This document shows positions 1 to 12,705 of a DNA stretch of 64,000 bases, in pieces. Source of the DNA: Panopea generosa (lineage: Eukaryota > Mollusca > Bivalvia > Adapedonta > Hiatellidae); NCBI GenBank assembly GCA_029582155.1, contig CM055896.1, positions 27,328,184-27,392,183 of the forward strand. Reading direction: 5' to 3'. Each line of letters starts with the position of its first letter. The first letter of the stretch is position 1. The notes beneath the pieces were generated by a model. The model searched no databases. It had not been told where the DNA came from and worked only from the letters and a program-made list of their open reading frames with translations. The position numbers and the translations under genes were made by a program.

Positions 1-159
1 ACAGAACCAATGTCTACATTTCTGCTAGCATTTGCAGCAGACAAAAATATGTTTAAACGTTTAAATGTTTAAAAGACTCTGAAGTAGTTTTCTGTCATCT
101 TTAACAACCTGAACTTTCTGCTTGTTTAGAACATTAAAAATCAAGGCAAATGGTTTGTG

Positions 160-2110
160 TTTTTTTTCTTCAAATGACCATACGCAGAAAATGTCAGAAG
201 TATCCATCTGTTCGATCAAAATTTGAACAAGATCAATTCATGAAGGCAGATAGTCATAACTGGTGTAGGTGTGGTCTTCCTCTGCATCACTTTCTCCTTG
301 TAGGTACTTCTCTGACACATCCGACCGATTGAGTTGCCAAAGTGATACAGATTTTGGCTTGGTTATTTTGTGTGCTTCCTATTTTCCCATGGTTCATTAT
401 AAAATCTTGTTCATCAATCTTGTTGCTTGGTCAGTGTTTAGTAATTGTAGCTTCTTTTAACTGTAAAAATTCCATCTGTAAATTCCTGATACACATCTAG
501 GGCTGTCTTTTCGAAATACTTCATATCATCTAGTAAATAGGTCAGCACTGAGCATAATTCCAATGGTATAGAATGTCAACCATAGTAACATAACAGCAAA
601 TGCCCCTAGATTGAGTTCCCAGGCGCCCTCTTTTTCCGCTCTGATGAAGTCTAACAAAATTTCAACCATGCTTTTGCACGTCATCCAAAACTCATCCGTA
701 TACAATTCACCAAACTCCTTGTAATAAGCAATTAAACTGCTCGAGCGTATTGTCTAAATCATCTATTTAATTGCTTTCTGTATATTCTCTTGGAAACCTT
801 TTCATTTTTATAGAGAATGCATCAGCAACATTTTTTACGGCATTATCAAAAGAATTAAGCTTAGCAGCAATAGTTATATGTGCCCACCACAATATGAAGA
901 TACATCAATGCAGTCTCAATAATGCTTCATAGGCTTCATTGCTTTGCAATATGTCCTTTCGCTCTTAAATGTTTTCGGTTGTGTTTGGTGGATATATTCC
1001 TGCCTCAATTCACACATCATCTAAACCAGCCTTTTATACATACTTGTCAAGTTGCTTTCAGAAAATTGAAACATCAATGGAAACCCCTAGCCTGAATATG
1101 GCATTCTTGAATTGGTGTTGATTGCCTCATACAAGTTATTTCTTTTTATAATAGAGTAGCTAATCTGCTGTGATAACGGTGTTGCTTGAACAATATGACT
1201 TGAAATTGCTTCAAATATATTGATAATAATTGTAAATGTGTTCAATTCATCTACATAGGCTTGTAATATTGGATGCAATCCCATAGTAGGTTATTGACAG
1301 ATTATCTGGTCTGTTTAATTCATTGTAAGCTCTTCAAGTCAGAACTGTTTGCACATCATTTTGACTGTCTTGCTAAAATCCATTAAAATATTCTGAATAT
1401 ATGCTGTTCAACGTGTTTCGTTACTGTTTGTGTACCAACTACTTCCATTTATGTCATAAGGTCCATGCACTAGATATGGCCTACCATCATGAGGCAACAC
1501 TACTTTATCTAACTGGATAGTTTTCATAATATCAGCTGAAGCAAGTCTGGTATTAGTATCCGCATGATTTTCTCTAGCGACTGACCACCATATTGTGCTG
1601 TGAAATACATGTATGTTTCTCTCATCTAACGTTGCTTCAATGACATCAACATTATCACAGGAGTAATGAGCAAATGTATGATTTCTTATATTTTCATGAA
1701 CGTGAACAGATCATATTCATTTTTGATATGCCTCTCAAGACTATTTGAAACTAAATTGTCAACTCTGCGGATCATATTAATTTTAACAGTGTTGTTGACA
1801 GCATGATAAAGACTGGCTATCATTTCAGAACGAGTTGCCTTATGCAGAGCATGTCCAAGGCCAACATTTGTCTTGAGATTTTGTATGCCGTTAGATACAC
1901 CAAATACTATAGCTTCTGCTTAAGTACAAACTTTACAGTTCTTTGCATACTTTCTGACTTCAGCATTGCTGTCTAGAATAATCGACATACGACCAAATAG
2001 CAGACGAGATAGAGAAAGAACCTTCCAAGAATTACCTTTTTCTACATAATCAATTTCATTTACTTCCAAAAGGGAATCATGCCCATCTCATCTCGTATTT
2101 GTTGAGCAAC
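160..2110 (-). pseudogene. Decayed ORF of an uncharacterised multicopy animal protein family
   Basis: Read on the minus strand, this stretch gives long pieces of one protein broken by stops and frameshifts. From about 2,070 down, one frame with a single stop (near 1,920) reads NSWKVLSLSRLLFGR, then SNGIQNLKTNVGLGHALHKA and a passage ending NEYDLF. After a frameshift near 1,700 it resumes with SCDNVDVIEATLDERN and later VVLPHDGRPYLVHGPYD. Around 1,090-1,280 there is a 65-codon open piece, and near 560-660 the text reads LDFIRAEKEG and LNLGAFAVMLLW. These motifs (a D-N-hydrophobic-DVIE-TLD block and an FIRAE-REG block) match, from memory, a large uncharacterised family that is very abundant in molluscs, cnidarians and fish and behaves like a repeat. 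Its biochemical role is unknown to me. At least three breaks make this copy non-functional. The assignment rests on recall, not a search. Confidence 0.6.
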
Positions 2111-2129
2111 AGTCTACACTTTCCTGTAG

Positions 2130-3980
2130 AAGTCTACACTTTCATATAGAATACTTGAATCAGTATCAGATGAATCAGTATATGACTAGAAATCAGACGC
2201 ATAGGCCTTTAACAAGATCTTTGGAAATTACAAAGCTTTAAAAAAGATTTGCTTGGATGGATTGATTAAATACCTCCTTCCTCTTAAAATGGCTACTCCA
2301 ATCACCACCAATAACATACATATGTCCCGAATATTTTATGCCATAAAGCATTTCAATCTTGACAAGTGTCACGATCAAAACTGTTAATTCTGTCAAGAAC
2401 TTCTACACTGGAGATAACAAGTAATATTCTACGAATCTCTGATACTTTGTATGGCATCTTTATATATGGGGAGACAAATTTTACTAATTTTATGTACGAT
2501 AAAGGTTATTTGATTACATTATAACATAATCTGTCTTTCTTTTACATTAAATTTACATTTAATCTAAGGTACATATATATTCGTAATTATTATTTCTACT
2601 GAAATCCCATTTCAATTGGAGAATAATTTATGATAAAAATGTGCATCAGTGTGTTATCGTCTTGTGTAGAGCATACACGCTTACACGCAACTTTTTTTTA
2701 ATACGAGTTAGTTTTAGTATTGTATTTTCAAAGATACGGTATAACATTTAAGGTTAATAACAAATCATATATTTGCAATTAAACAAAAAAAATGTAAATG
2801 TCAAAAATTTAAATGCACTTATTGAACTTTCAGCTAGTATAAGTACGAACAGAACGACAGATGTATGCTTCATTATCCTTTAAATAGATGCTTCATTGTC
2901 CCCTACATTGTTTCATTAGACTACTAACAACAAGGCATTACAGAAAAAAATATATAAAGCAACATAATTATAATATTAGTAACAACAATTTATTACACTA
3001 CCGTTTTTGCACCTGATTGACCTTTGACCTCAACTGTGACCTTAAAACGCAATTCATGAGTGGCATCCACCATCACACGATGCTATACATCTTATGGAAC
3101 GTTGTTATGTTACTGAAACAGTTCTACTAAAAATTGCCATCAAAAGTTAAAATAAGGGTCATTTTGCTTTTTGGATGGCCTACTATATACTATTCTATAC
3201 ACATAGAGTATAGGCCTACTGTACAAAACAATATTCACAAAGGGATGTTCAGTTAACACATATTGATGGTGACGGTGAGAACGACTATCCAAAACGCATC
3301 GTTATGATATTTTTTTTTTGTATTGGTCCCTTTAATGTGTTTACGGATGCCGCGTACGACCTTTTCTCCAAGGCACGTTTTCCGTGCCAAAAAAACTATT
3401 ATATTGAATATTGAATTAATTGAAATGAGTTTAATTTGTGTCGAACTGCTATACAAATGTATACAAATATTTCAATTTATTTCATTTTTATGACGCTGTT
3501 ACAATATCCTCGTGCCAAAAATAATTATAAAGTCAGGATTTCGCGACTATGTACAGAATTAATTACGGTATTGAAAAGCATTCTATTTATCAAACCTAAA
3601 TACACAGCACTCTGACAAAATACTGATTTATTCATTTAATGTCGGTCTACTTAATGCGATATATAGATAATTGATTTATAAATGACTCCACAAACAAGCC
3701 GACAAACGAAATAACACAAACTCGTTGATTAAATACAACCGTTTTAGCTGTTATTGTTCAGTGCAGCAAGGTACAATGACATTTTACAGCCTCGATCTAT
3801 TAATAACCGTCACAGGAGTATGCTAAGAACCAAACAATTATAGTTATATGGTATCAGCGCATAAATGGATTCTGTATAAATACACGCATGAGGTTACTTA
3901 TCAGATTACGGGAGAGATCAAAACAATGTAAGTTACTAACTGAGTTCTTATGAGATAGAAACATTATGTTTATGCACAGT
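2130..3980. other. AT-rich intergenic DNA, no gene seen
   Basis: No convincing coding or RNA gene. A short passage near 3,020-3,060 carries the tgacctttgacctcaactg wording that is common in dispersed molluscan repeats. The rest is AT-rich with scattered stops in all frames. A 67-codon minus-strand ORF (3,253-3,456) has no recognisable motif. Confidence 0.5.
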
Positions 3981-6900
3981 TCTTTACTGGTTTCAGAAGA
4001 TGCTAGAATGCAGAAATCTACTGGTTTCTAGGGAGATTTAAACGGTATCCTAAAATACCGTAGGCTAGTTAATGCTTTCTATAAATATATCGTAACGAGA
4101 TCCTACAAAACCGTAGACTAGCTAATGTTTTCTACAAATATCTTAACGAGATCCTACAAAACCGTAGACTAGCTAATGTTTTCTACAAATATCTTAACGA
4201 GATCCTACAAAACCGTAGACTAGCTCATGTTTTCTACAAATATCTTGACGAGATCCTACAAAACGTTGACTAGCTCATGTTTTCTACAAATATCTTGACG
4301 AGATCCTACAAAACTGTAGACTAGTTCATGTTTTCTACAGCTATCTTAACGAGATCCTGCAAAACCGTAGACTAGCTCATGCTTTCTACAAATATCTTAA
4401 CGAGATCCTACAAAACCGTAGACTAGCTAATGCTTTCTACAAATATCTTAACGAGATCCTACAAAAACCGTAGACTAGCTCATGTTTTTTACAAATATCT
4501 TAACGAGATCCTACAAAACCGTAGACTAGCTCATGTTTTCTACAACTATCTTAACGAGATCCTACAAAACCGTAGACTAGTTCATGTTTTCTACAAATAT
4601 CTTAACGAGATCCTACAAAACCGTAGAATAGCTCATGTTTTCTACAAATATCTTAACGAGATCCTACAAAACCGAAGACTAGCTCATGTTTTCTACAAAT
4701 ATCTTGACGAGATCCTACAAAACCGTAGACGTGCTCATGTTTTCTACAAATATCTTGACGAGATCCTACAAAACCGTAGACTAGCTCATGTTTTCTACAA
4801 ATATCTTGACGAGATCCTACAAAACCGTAGACTAGCTAATGTTTTCTACAAATATCTTAACGAGATCCTACAAAACCGTAGACTAGCTCATGTTTTCTAC
4901 CAATATCTTAAAGAGATCCTACAAAACCGTAGACTAGCTAATGTTTTCTACAACTTTCTTAACGAGATCCTACAAAACCGTAGACTAGCTCATGTTTTCT
5001 ACAAATATCTTAGCGAGATCCTACAAAACCCTAGACTAGCTCATGTTTTCTTCAACTACCTTAACGAGATCCTACAAAACTGTAGACTAGCTCATGTTTT
5101 ATACATATATCTTAACGAGATCCTACAAAACCGTAGACTAGCTAATGTTTTCTACAAATATCTTAACGAAATCCTACACAACCCTAAACTAGCTCATGTT
5201 TTCTACAAATATCTTAACGAGATCCTACAAAACCGTAGACTAGCTCATGTTTTCTACAAATATCTTGACGAGATCTTACAAAACCGTACACTAGCTCATG
5301 TTTACTACAAATATCTTAACGAGATCCTAGAAAACCCTAAACTAGCTCATGTTTTCTACAAATATCTTAACGAGATCCTACAAAACCGTAGACTAGCTAA
5401 TAATTTCTACAAATATCTTAACGAGATCCTTCAAAACCTTAGACTAGCTCATGCTTTCTACAAATATCTTAACGAGATCCTAGAAAACCGTAGACTATCT
5501 CATGCTTTCTACAAATATCTTAACGAGATCCTTGAAAACCGTACACTAGCTCATGTTTTCTATAACTATCTTAACGAGATCCTACAAAACCGTAGACTAG
5601 CTCATGTTTTCTACAAATATCTTAACGAGATCCTACAAAACCGTAGACTAGCTAATAATTTCTACAAATATCTTAACGAGATCCTACAAAACCGTAGACT
5701 AGCTCGTAAACTAGCTAATGTGTTCTACAAATATTTCAACGAGATCCTGGAAAACCGTAGAATAGCTGACGCTTTCTGCAAATATCTCAACGAGATCCTG
5801 GAAAACCGTAGACCAGCTAATGTTTTCTACAAATATCTTAACGAGATCCTACAAAACCATCGACTAGCTCATGTTTTCTACAAATATCTTAACGAGATCC
5901 TACAAAACCAAAGACTAGCTCGTAGACTAGCTAATGCTTTCTACAGCTATCTTAACGAGATCCTACAAAACCGTAGACTAGCTCATGTTTTCTACAAATA
6001 TCTTAACGAGATCCTACAAAACCGTAGACTAGCTCATGTTTTCTACAAATATCTTAGCGAGATCCTACAAAACCCTAGACTAGCTCATGTTTTCTTCAAC
6101 TACCTTAACGAGATCCTACAAAACTGTAGACTAGCTCATGTTTTATACATATATCTTAACGAGATCCTACAAAACCGTAGACTAGCTAATGTTTTCTACA
6201 AATATCTTAACGAAATCCTACACAACCCTAAACTAGCTCATGTTTTTTACAAATATCTTAACGAGATCCTAGAAAACCGTAGACTAGCTCATGTTTTCTA
6301 CAAATATCTTGACGAGATCTTACAAAACCGTACACTAGCTCATGTTTACTACAAATATCTTAACGAGATCCTAGAAAACCCTAACCTAGCTCATGTTTTC
6401 TACAAATATCTTAACGAGATCCTACAAAACCGTAGACTAGCTAATAATTTCTACAAATATCTTAACGAGATCCTTCAAAACCTTAGACTAGCTCATGCTT
6501 TCTACAAATATCTTAACGAGATCCTACAAAACCGTAGACTAGCTAATAATTTCTACAAATATCTTAACGAGATCCTACAAAACCGTAGACTAGCTCGTAA
6601 ACTAGCTAATGTGTTCTATAAATATTTCAACGAGATCCTGGAAAACCGTAGAATAGCTGACGCTTTCTTCAAATATCTCAACGAGATCCTGGAAAACCGT
6701 AGACCAGCTAATGTTTTCTACAAATATCTTAACGAGATCCTACAAAACCATCGACTAGCTCATGTTTTCTACAAATATCTTAACGAGATCCTACAAAACC
6801 AAAGACTAGCTCGTAGACTAGCTAATGCTTTCTACAGCTATCTTAACGAGATCCTACAAAACCGTAGACTAGCTCATGTTTTCTACAAATATCTTAACGA

Positions 6901-9810
6901 GATCCTACAAAACCGTAGACTAGCTCATTTTTCTACAAATATCTAAACGAGATCCTACAAAACCGTAAACTAGCTCATGTTTTCTACAAATATCTTAACG
7001 AGATCCTAGAAAACCGTAGACTAGCTCATGTTTTCTACAAATATCTTGACGAGATCCTACAAAACCGTAGACTAGCTCATGTTTTTTACAACTATCTTAA
7101 CGAGATCCTATAAAACCGTACACTAGCTCATGTTTTCTACAAATATCTTGACGAGATCTTACTAAACCGTAGACTTGCTCTTGTTTTCTACAAATATCTT
7201 GACGAGATCCTACAAAACCGTAGAAGCTCATGTTTTCTACAAATATCTTAACGAGATCCTACAAAACCCTAGACTAGCTCATGTTTTCTACAACTACCTT
7301 AACGAGATCCTACAAAACCGTAGACTAGCTAATGTTTTCTACAGCTATCTTAACGAGATCCTACAAAACCGTAGACTAGCTCATGTTTTCTACATATATC
7401 TTAACGAGATCATACAAAACCGTAAACTAGCTTATGCTTTCTACAAATATCTTGACGAGATCCTACAAAACCGAAGACTGGCTCATGTTTTCTACAAATA
7501 TCTTGACGAGATCCTACAAAACCGTAGACTTGCTCATGTTTTCTACAAATATCTTGACGAGATCCTACAAAACAGTAGACTAGCTCATGTTTTCTACAAA
7601 TATCTTGACGAGATCCTACAAAACGTTGACTAGCTCATGTTTTCTACAAATATCTTGACGAGATCCTACAAAACCGTAGACTAGCTCATGTTTTCTACAA
7701 ATATCTTGACGAGATCCTACAAAACCTTAGACTAGCTCATGTTTTCTACAAATATCTTAACGAGATCATACAAAACCGTAGACTAGCTCATGTTTTCTAC
7801 AACTATCTTAACGAGATCCTACAAAACCGTAGACTAGCTAATGCTTTCTACAAATATCTTAAAGAGATCCTACAAAACCGAAGACTCGCTCATGTTTTTT
7901 ACAAATATCTTAACGAGATCCTACAAAACCGTAGACTAGCTCATGTTTTCTACAACTATCTTAACGAGATCCTACAAAACCGTAGACTAGCTCATGTTTT
8001 CTACAAATATCTTAACGAGATCCTACAAAACCCTAGACTAGCTCATGTTTTCTACAAATATCTTAACGAGATCCTACAAAACCGAAGACTAGCTCATGTT
8101 TTCTACAAATATCTTGACGAGATCTTACAAAACCGTAGACTTGCTCATGTTTTCTACAAATATATTGACGAGATCCTACAAAACCGTAGACTAGCTCATG
8201 TTTTCTACAACTATCTTAACGAGATCCTACAAAACCGTAGACTAGCTAATGTTTTCTACAAATATCTTAACGAGATCCTACAAAACCGTAGACTAGCTCA
8301 TGTTTTCTACAAATATCTTAACGAGATCCTACAAAACCGTAGTCTAGCTCATGTTTTCTACAACTTTCTTAACGAGATCCTACAAAACCGTAGACTAGCT
8401 CATGTTTTCTACATATATCTTAACGAGATCCTACAAAACCCTAGACTAGCTCATGTTTTCTACAACTACCTTAACGAGATCATACAAAACAGTAGACTAG
8501 CTAATGTTTTCTACAGCTATCTTAACGAGATCCTACAAAACCGTAGACTAGCTAATGTTTTCTACAGCTATCTAACGAGATCCTACAAAACCGTAGACTA
8601 GCTAATGTTTTCTACAAATATCTTAACGAGATCCTACAAAACCGTAGACTAGCTCATGTTTTCTACATATATCTTAACGAGATCCTACAAAACCGTAGAC
8701 TAGCTCATGTTTTCTACAAATATCTTAACGAAATCCTACACAACCCTAAACTAGCTCATGTTTTCTACAAATATCTTAACGAGATCCTAGAAAACCTTAG
8801 ACTAGCTCATGTTTTCTACAAATATCTTGACGAGATCTTATAAAACCGTAGACTTGCTAATAATTTCTACAAATATCTTAACGAGATCCTACAAAACTGT
8901 AGACTAGCTCATGCTTTCTACAAATATCTTAACGAGATCCTAGAAAACCGTACACTATCTCATGCTTTCTACAAATATCTTAACGAGATCCTACAAAACC
9001 TTAGACTAGCTCATGTTTTCTACGACTATCTTAACGAGATCCTACAAAACCGTAGACTAGCTCATGTTTTCTACAAATATCTTAACGAGATCCTACAAAA
9101 CCGTAGACTAGCTCGTAAACTAGCTAATGTGTTCTACAAATATTTCAACGAGATCCTGGAAAACCGTAGAATAGCTGATGCTTTCTGCAAATATCTCAAC
9201 GAGATCCTGGAAAACCGTAGACCAGCTAATGTTTTCTACAAATATCTTAACGAGATCCTACAAAACCATCGACTAGCTATTGCTTTCATCAATATCTCAA
9301 CGAGATCCTAGAAAACCATAGACTAGCTCGTAGACTAGCTAATGCTTTCTACAAATATCTCAACGAGATACTAGAAAACCGTAGACTAGCTAATGTTTTC
9401 TGCAAATATCTTAACGAGATCCTACAAAAACCGTAGTCTACTGTTGATTTATATAGATATCTAAAGGGATTCTAGAATACTGTAGGCTAGCTGATAGATT
9501 CTACAAAAATCTCAATGGGAGCCTAGAATACAGTAATCTACTTACTGGTTTGTATAGATATCTGCACGAGATTGAATAACAGAATACAATCTAGTCAATG
9601 CTTTACTTACTGTTTTAAGAAAGATCTAAACGGGATCCTAGAATATTTAATTCTACCTACCGGTTCCTGAAAAAAATTAACAGTTGTTACAAAACTGCCA
9701 GACTACTTACTGTGTTTAGAGATATCTAAATATGATGCTAGAATACTAACGGCTAAATATGGGTGTCTGGAGAGTCTACGATATAGTAAACTACGTACTG
9801 GTATACAGAG
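3980..9810. repeat. 51-bp satellite array, about 105 clear copies
   Basis: The unit is 51 bp and, read on the plus strand, encodes the 17-residue period LAHVFYKYLNEILQNRR. The regular core runs about 4,060-9,440. Both edges (about 3,980-4,060 and 9,440-9,810) hold strongly diverged copies, the pattern expected when unequal exchange homogenises the centre. Because 51 is divisible by three and the unit lacks stops in one frame, an 838-codon ORF (4,430-6,946) stays open. Shorter pieces continue at 7,175-7,633 and 9,129-9,311 after indels. There is a higher-order repeat: a block marked by two 12-bp insertions (RRLARKLA and QRLARRLA in translation) recurs at 5,701 and 6,592, 891 bp apart, which equals 17 units plus 24 bp. 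It recurs again near 9,110. Differences between units often change the amino acid (H/N, K/N/S), so I see no sign of protein-level selection. Confidence 0.93.
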
Positions 9811-9910
9811 GGATCCAGACAAGATGACATGTGGGACCGTATAACGTTCTCCCCGAATACCGCTCTGAGTAAAGCTCCAATAAACTTACCCAAGTTGATA
9901 TGAAGAATAC

Positions 9911-10080
9911 ATGATTAACAACAACAACAACAACAACAACAACAGCAACAGCAGCAGCAACAGCAACAGCAACAGCATCAGCATCAGCAACAGCAACAGC
10001 ATCAGCAACAGCAACAGCAGCAGCAACAGCAACAGCAACAGCAGCATCAGCAACAACAACAACAACAACAACAACAATAA
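9911..10080. repeat. (AAC)n / (CAGCAA)n trinucleotide microsatellite
   Basis: About 170 bp of aac, agc and agcagc triplets, starting and ending in pure (aac)n with a CAG/CAA/CAT mixture between. It reads as Asn/Ser on the plus strand and as a Leu run on the minus strand. Both short ORFs over it are artefacts. Confidence 0.95.
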
Positions 10081-10084
10081 TATT

Positions 10085-10555
10085 AAATTAATAATATTTG
10101 GATGATTTTATTTAACGAAAACGAGAGCCTCATTCCAAGAACTTAGAAATAACTAAGGCAGTTAACTATGATATGTTTTCGCAGAAGGGAATTAATTTGT
10201 CTCCGTATCCACTTAGTTTTGAAGACATGTGGCATAAGATAAAGTGCATTATGTAAAGGAGCAAGAATGAGTTGATGCATATATATTTGTTAAGTATAAG
10301 TTTTTATGTTACTGTATAATCCATTTCATCGGATTACAACGTTAAAGTATTTTGACAGTATACATATAGAAACGCATTATGCAGGGTTAAAACTATACAC
10401 AACTGGCATACTGGGTACATCTTACACGTCATATTAAACATATATATTAAAAGGTGAAGTGTTAAAAGTTGTAATAGTTTTTCTGATTTCTTTGAATACT
10501 CGATAGGATTACTGCAATAGGGATATAATCTCGCCTATGTTAATATCTTTATTTA
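10085..10555. other. Intergenic DNA, nothing recognised
   Basis: AT-rich with stops in every frame. No repeat family, RNA gene or coding motif was recognised. Confidence 0.5.
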
Positions 10556-10559
10556 TATT

Positions 10560-12128
10560 ATCAAAACAAGGCTTGTTCTGGATTGCTGATTGGTGATATA
10601 TAATATTATTGTTGCTTTTTGTCGATGATAGGGGAATTTTAGGTAAATCGACAGAATATTTACAAAATAAATTAAACATTTTATGTACATATTGTAATTT
10701 TTGGGGGCTGGAGTTTTAAAACAAAAAATATGGTATTTCGAAAACGCGGACGTAGGTTATTTGATTCCTTTGTTGGATCAGTATTGTGTTATTCTTCTGA
10801 AATATGGGGTTTTAATAAATCAAGAGGAATTGAACGTCTTCACTTAAAGTTTTGTAAACGTCATTTTAAATATTAGGTTCTATGTATGTGCAGTTGGGAT
10901 TAACGGTGAACTTGAACGTTATCCGTTTTATCCTAAAATCATAACGTACTGGAAAGTTATTAATACTGCCAATATCATATTACATAAAGAATATCAACAA
11001 GGTTTAAGTGATTGTGCAAAAAGATGTAAACATGTGGTGTCTTATGTTGAGGAGTTATTAAATGAGTATGATGTATAATTCTATATTTCCTCTATTAGCG
11101 GAGAAGCAACATCAATGTTATTGCATCAAGAGCAATGTAATCATTAATATGAGCAGAAAATAACATACAAAAATATATCATTATTAAATAGAGTAAAGCA
11201 TACAGGACACTTAACATTTGAATTGCAACGCGCTACATTACACTAACACTCGCAGATACACGCATTTACAGACATAACTACAGGAACAAAAGCGTGATGA
11301 GGTACAAGCAGACACGCAGATAGACTAGCAAAAATACACGCATATATACTCACACCTTCACAGACATATGTATATGACCATAAGCATAAATATGTTCATA
11401 CATACACAGACTGAGAGCTGACTTAAAGATATGTTTAATCACTATACAAAATAAAGCAAAGTACAACACACTTAATATGCTTTCACTGAAGATGTCTCGC
11501 TCGTTAGAAGATTAATTCATAAACATATTGAAAAATTAATTTTCAGACATAAGTCATGCTCAGTTTTCAGGTAAAGTATTTTGTTTAACCCATAGCAAAG
11601 ATGAGTAATTTGGGATTGCATATCGGTAGATATGAATTGTAGGAAACACTCCATTTCAAATACTGAGTGAATATCATTGAACTAATGGCATGTCTTAATA
11701 AGATGTTTATATATATACCCTGTTTTATTATACGGGCTCTCGTTATAACGTATAAGTCTATATAAGCAATATTTAGATATTCTACAAAACTATTTAAGAT
11801 TGTCACTTACTAGAATAGATTATCTGCGCATACTCTCAGAATTCAAACTGGTCGTTATGCAAGAAAGCATATCCCAAGACACGGGAGGTATTGTTTATGT
11901 TACATAACTGAGGTGGAAGATATATATATACATATATATATATGTACCACTTTATTTCATCTGTTCTTGCTACAGTGATTTAAGGAAGAAATTTATAAAA
12001 AATATAAAAAAGTCCTTCCCTGTACAAGCTTATTGAATTGCTTAAATCGAATGACAATTTTTTAATCGGATTTGCTCAGCATATTAAACGTTCTCTGGAA
12101 TTTACAAATAACATTTTAAATGTTTAAT
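10560..12128 (+). pseudogene. LINE reverse-transcriptase relic, split and frameshifted
   Basis: At 10,612-10,629 the frame reads LLFVDD, the RT motif C (usually F/YADD), followed by EYLQNKLNILCTYCNFWGLE, typical of the post-catalytic part of molluscan LINEs. After frame changes, 10,760-11,090 reads LFDSFVGSVLCYSSEIWGF, IERLHLKFCKRHF and ELERYPFYPKIITYWKVINT, the C-terminal region of the same ORF2. About 700 bp without clear similarity follow. The ORF then picks up at 11,815-12,128: RLSAHTLRIQTGRYARKHIP, RHGRYCLCYITEVED, CSCYSDLRKKFI and, at the natural end, GFAQHIKRSLEFTNNILNV before a stop. Several stops and frameshifts show it is dead. A (TA)n expansion sits inside the usual VEDEYHF block. 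I infer an APE-type LINE 3' half; the clade is not resolved. Confidence 0.72.
11922..11944. repeat. (TA)n microsatellite inside the LINE relic
   Basis: A short tatata/catata run that follows the VED codons of the LINE C-terminal motif and replaces the residues normally following them. The frame continues beyond it. Confidence 0.7.
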
Positions 12129-12129
12129 G

Positions 12130-12460
12130 CCAAATTTAAATATATAGTTGGCAATGAAATAATAATACTTATCTAAATATTTAATAAATGTGTTCAATTG
12201 CTTCTTCTTCTTCTCCTTGAAGAACTTAAGAATGAAAAGTATTTCTTGTAATATTTTGACTTTATATTCAAAACATTAAATAGTATTTAATATATATCAA
12301 ATGGTAATGAAATATAATAGGTGGTACTAATGGTATTATTGATGATATAGTTACGTAATATTGTCAATATGTTTTATTAACATGTCTGAAATAAAATATC
12401 TGTTCTGCTTTGTTCCGTTAAAATAATGTTTAGAAGTCCCTTTGGTGAAATAAATGATTT
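12130..12460. other. Intergenic DNA, nothing recognised
   Basis: AT-rich. Only a short cttcttcttctt pyrimidine run (about 12,200-12,215) stands out. Confidence 0.5.
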
Positions 12461-12464
12461 TTTC

Positions 12465-12535
12465 TGCCGTCCTCGTGGTGTTCTGCCGTCCTCTTGGTGT
12501 TCTGTGGTGTTCTGCTGTCTTCGTGGTGTTTGAAG
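12465..12535. repeat. Short 19-bp minisatellite, about 4 copies
   Basis: Degenerate copies of tctgccgtcctcgtggtgt in tandem. It lies about 170 bp before the 31-bp array and shares ctg and gtc words with it, without clear common origin. Confidence 0.75.
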
Positions 12536-12705
12536 TGGCATAAATAAGGCAGCTCCCCGGTGTTCATTCGCGCTAGCCAGGTTATATAGCTGTTATATTG
12601 ATTTGAAATGTATCGAGGTCTACTAGAATATGAAATAACTGTGATAGTCATTTATGTAGTTCATAATCTAAAAGTTTGTTCACAATATCTATACACTACG
12701 CATTC

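Noticed and set aside
4430-6946. 838-codon ORF as a repeat-protein gene
   Set aside because: It is exactly the 51-bp satellite. The period is divisible by three, substitutions often change the residue, the frame is lost further right, and there is no non-repeat domain.
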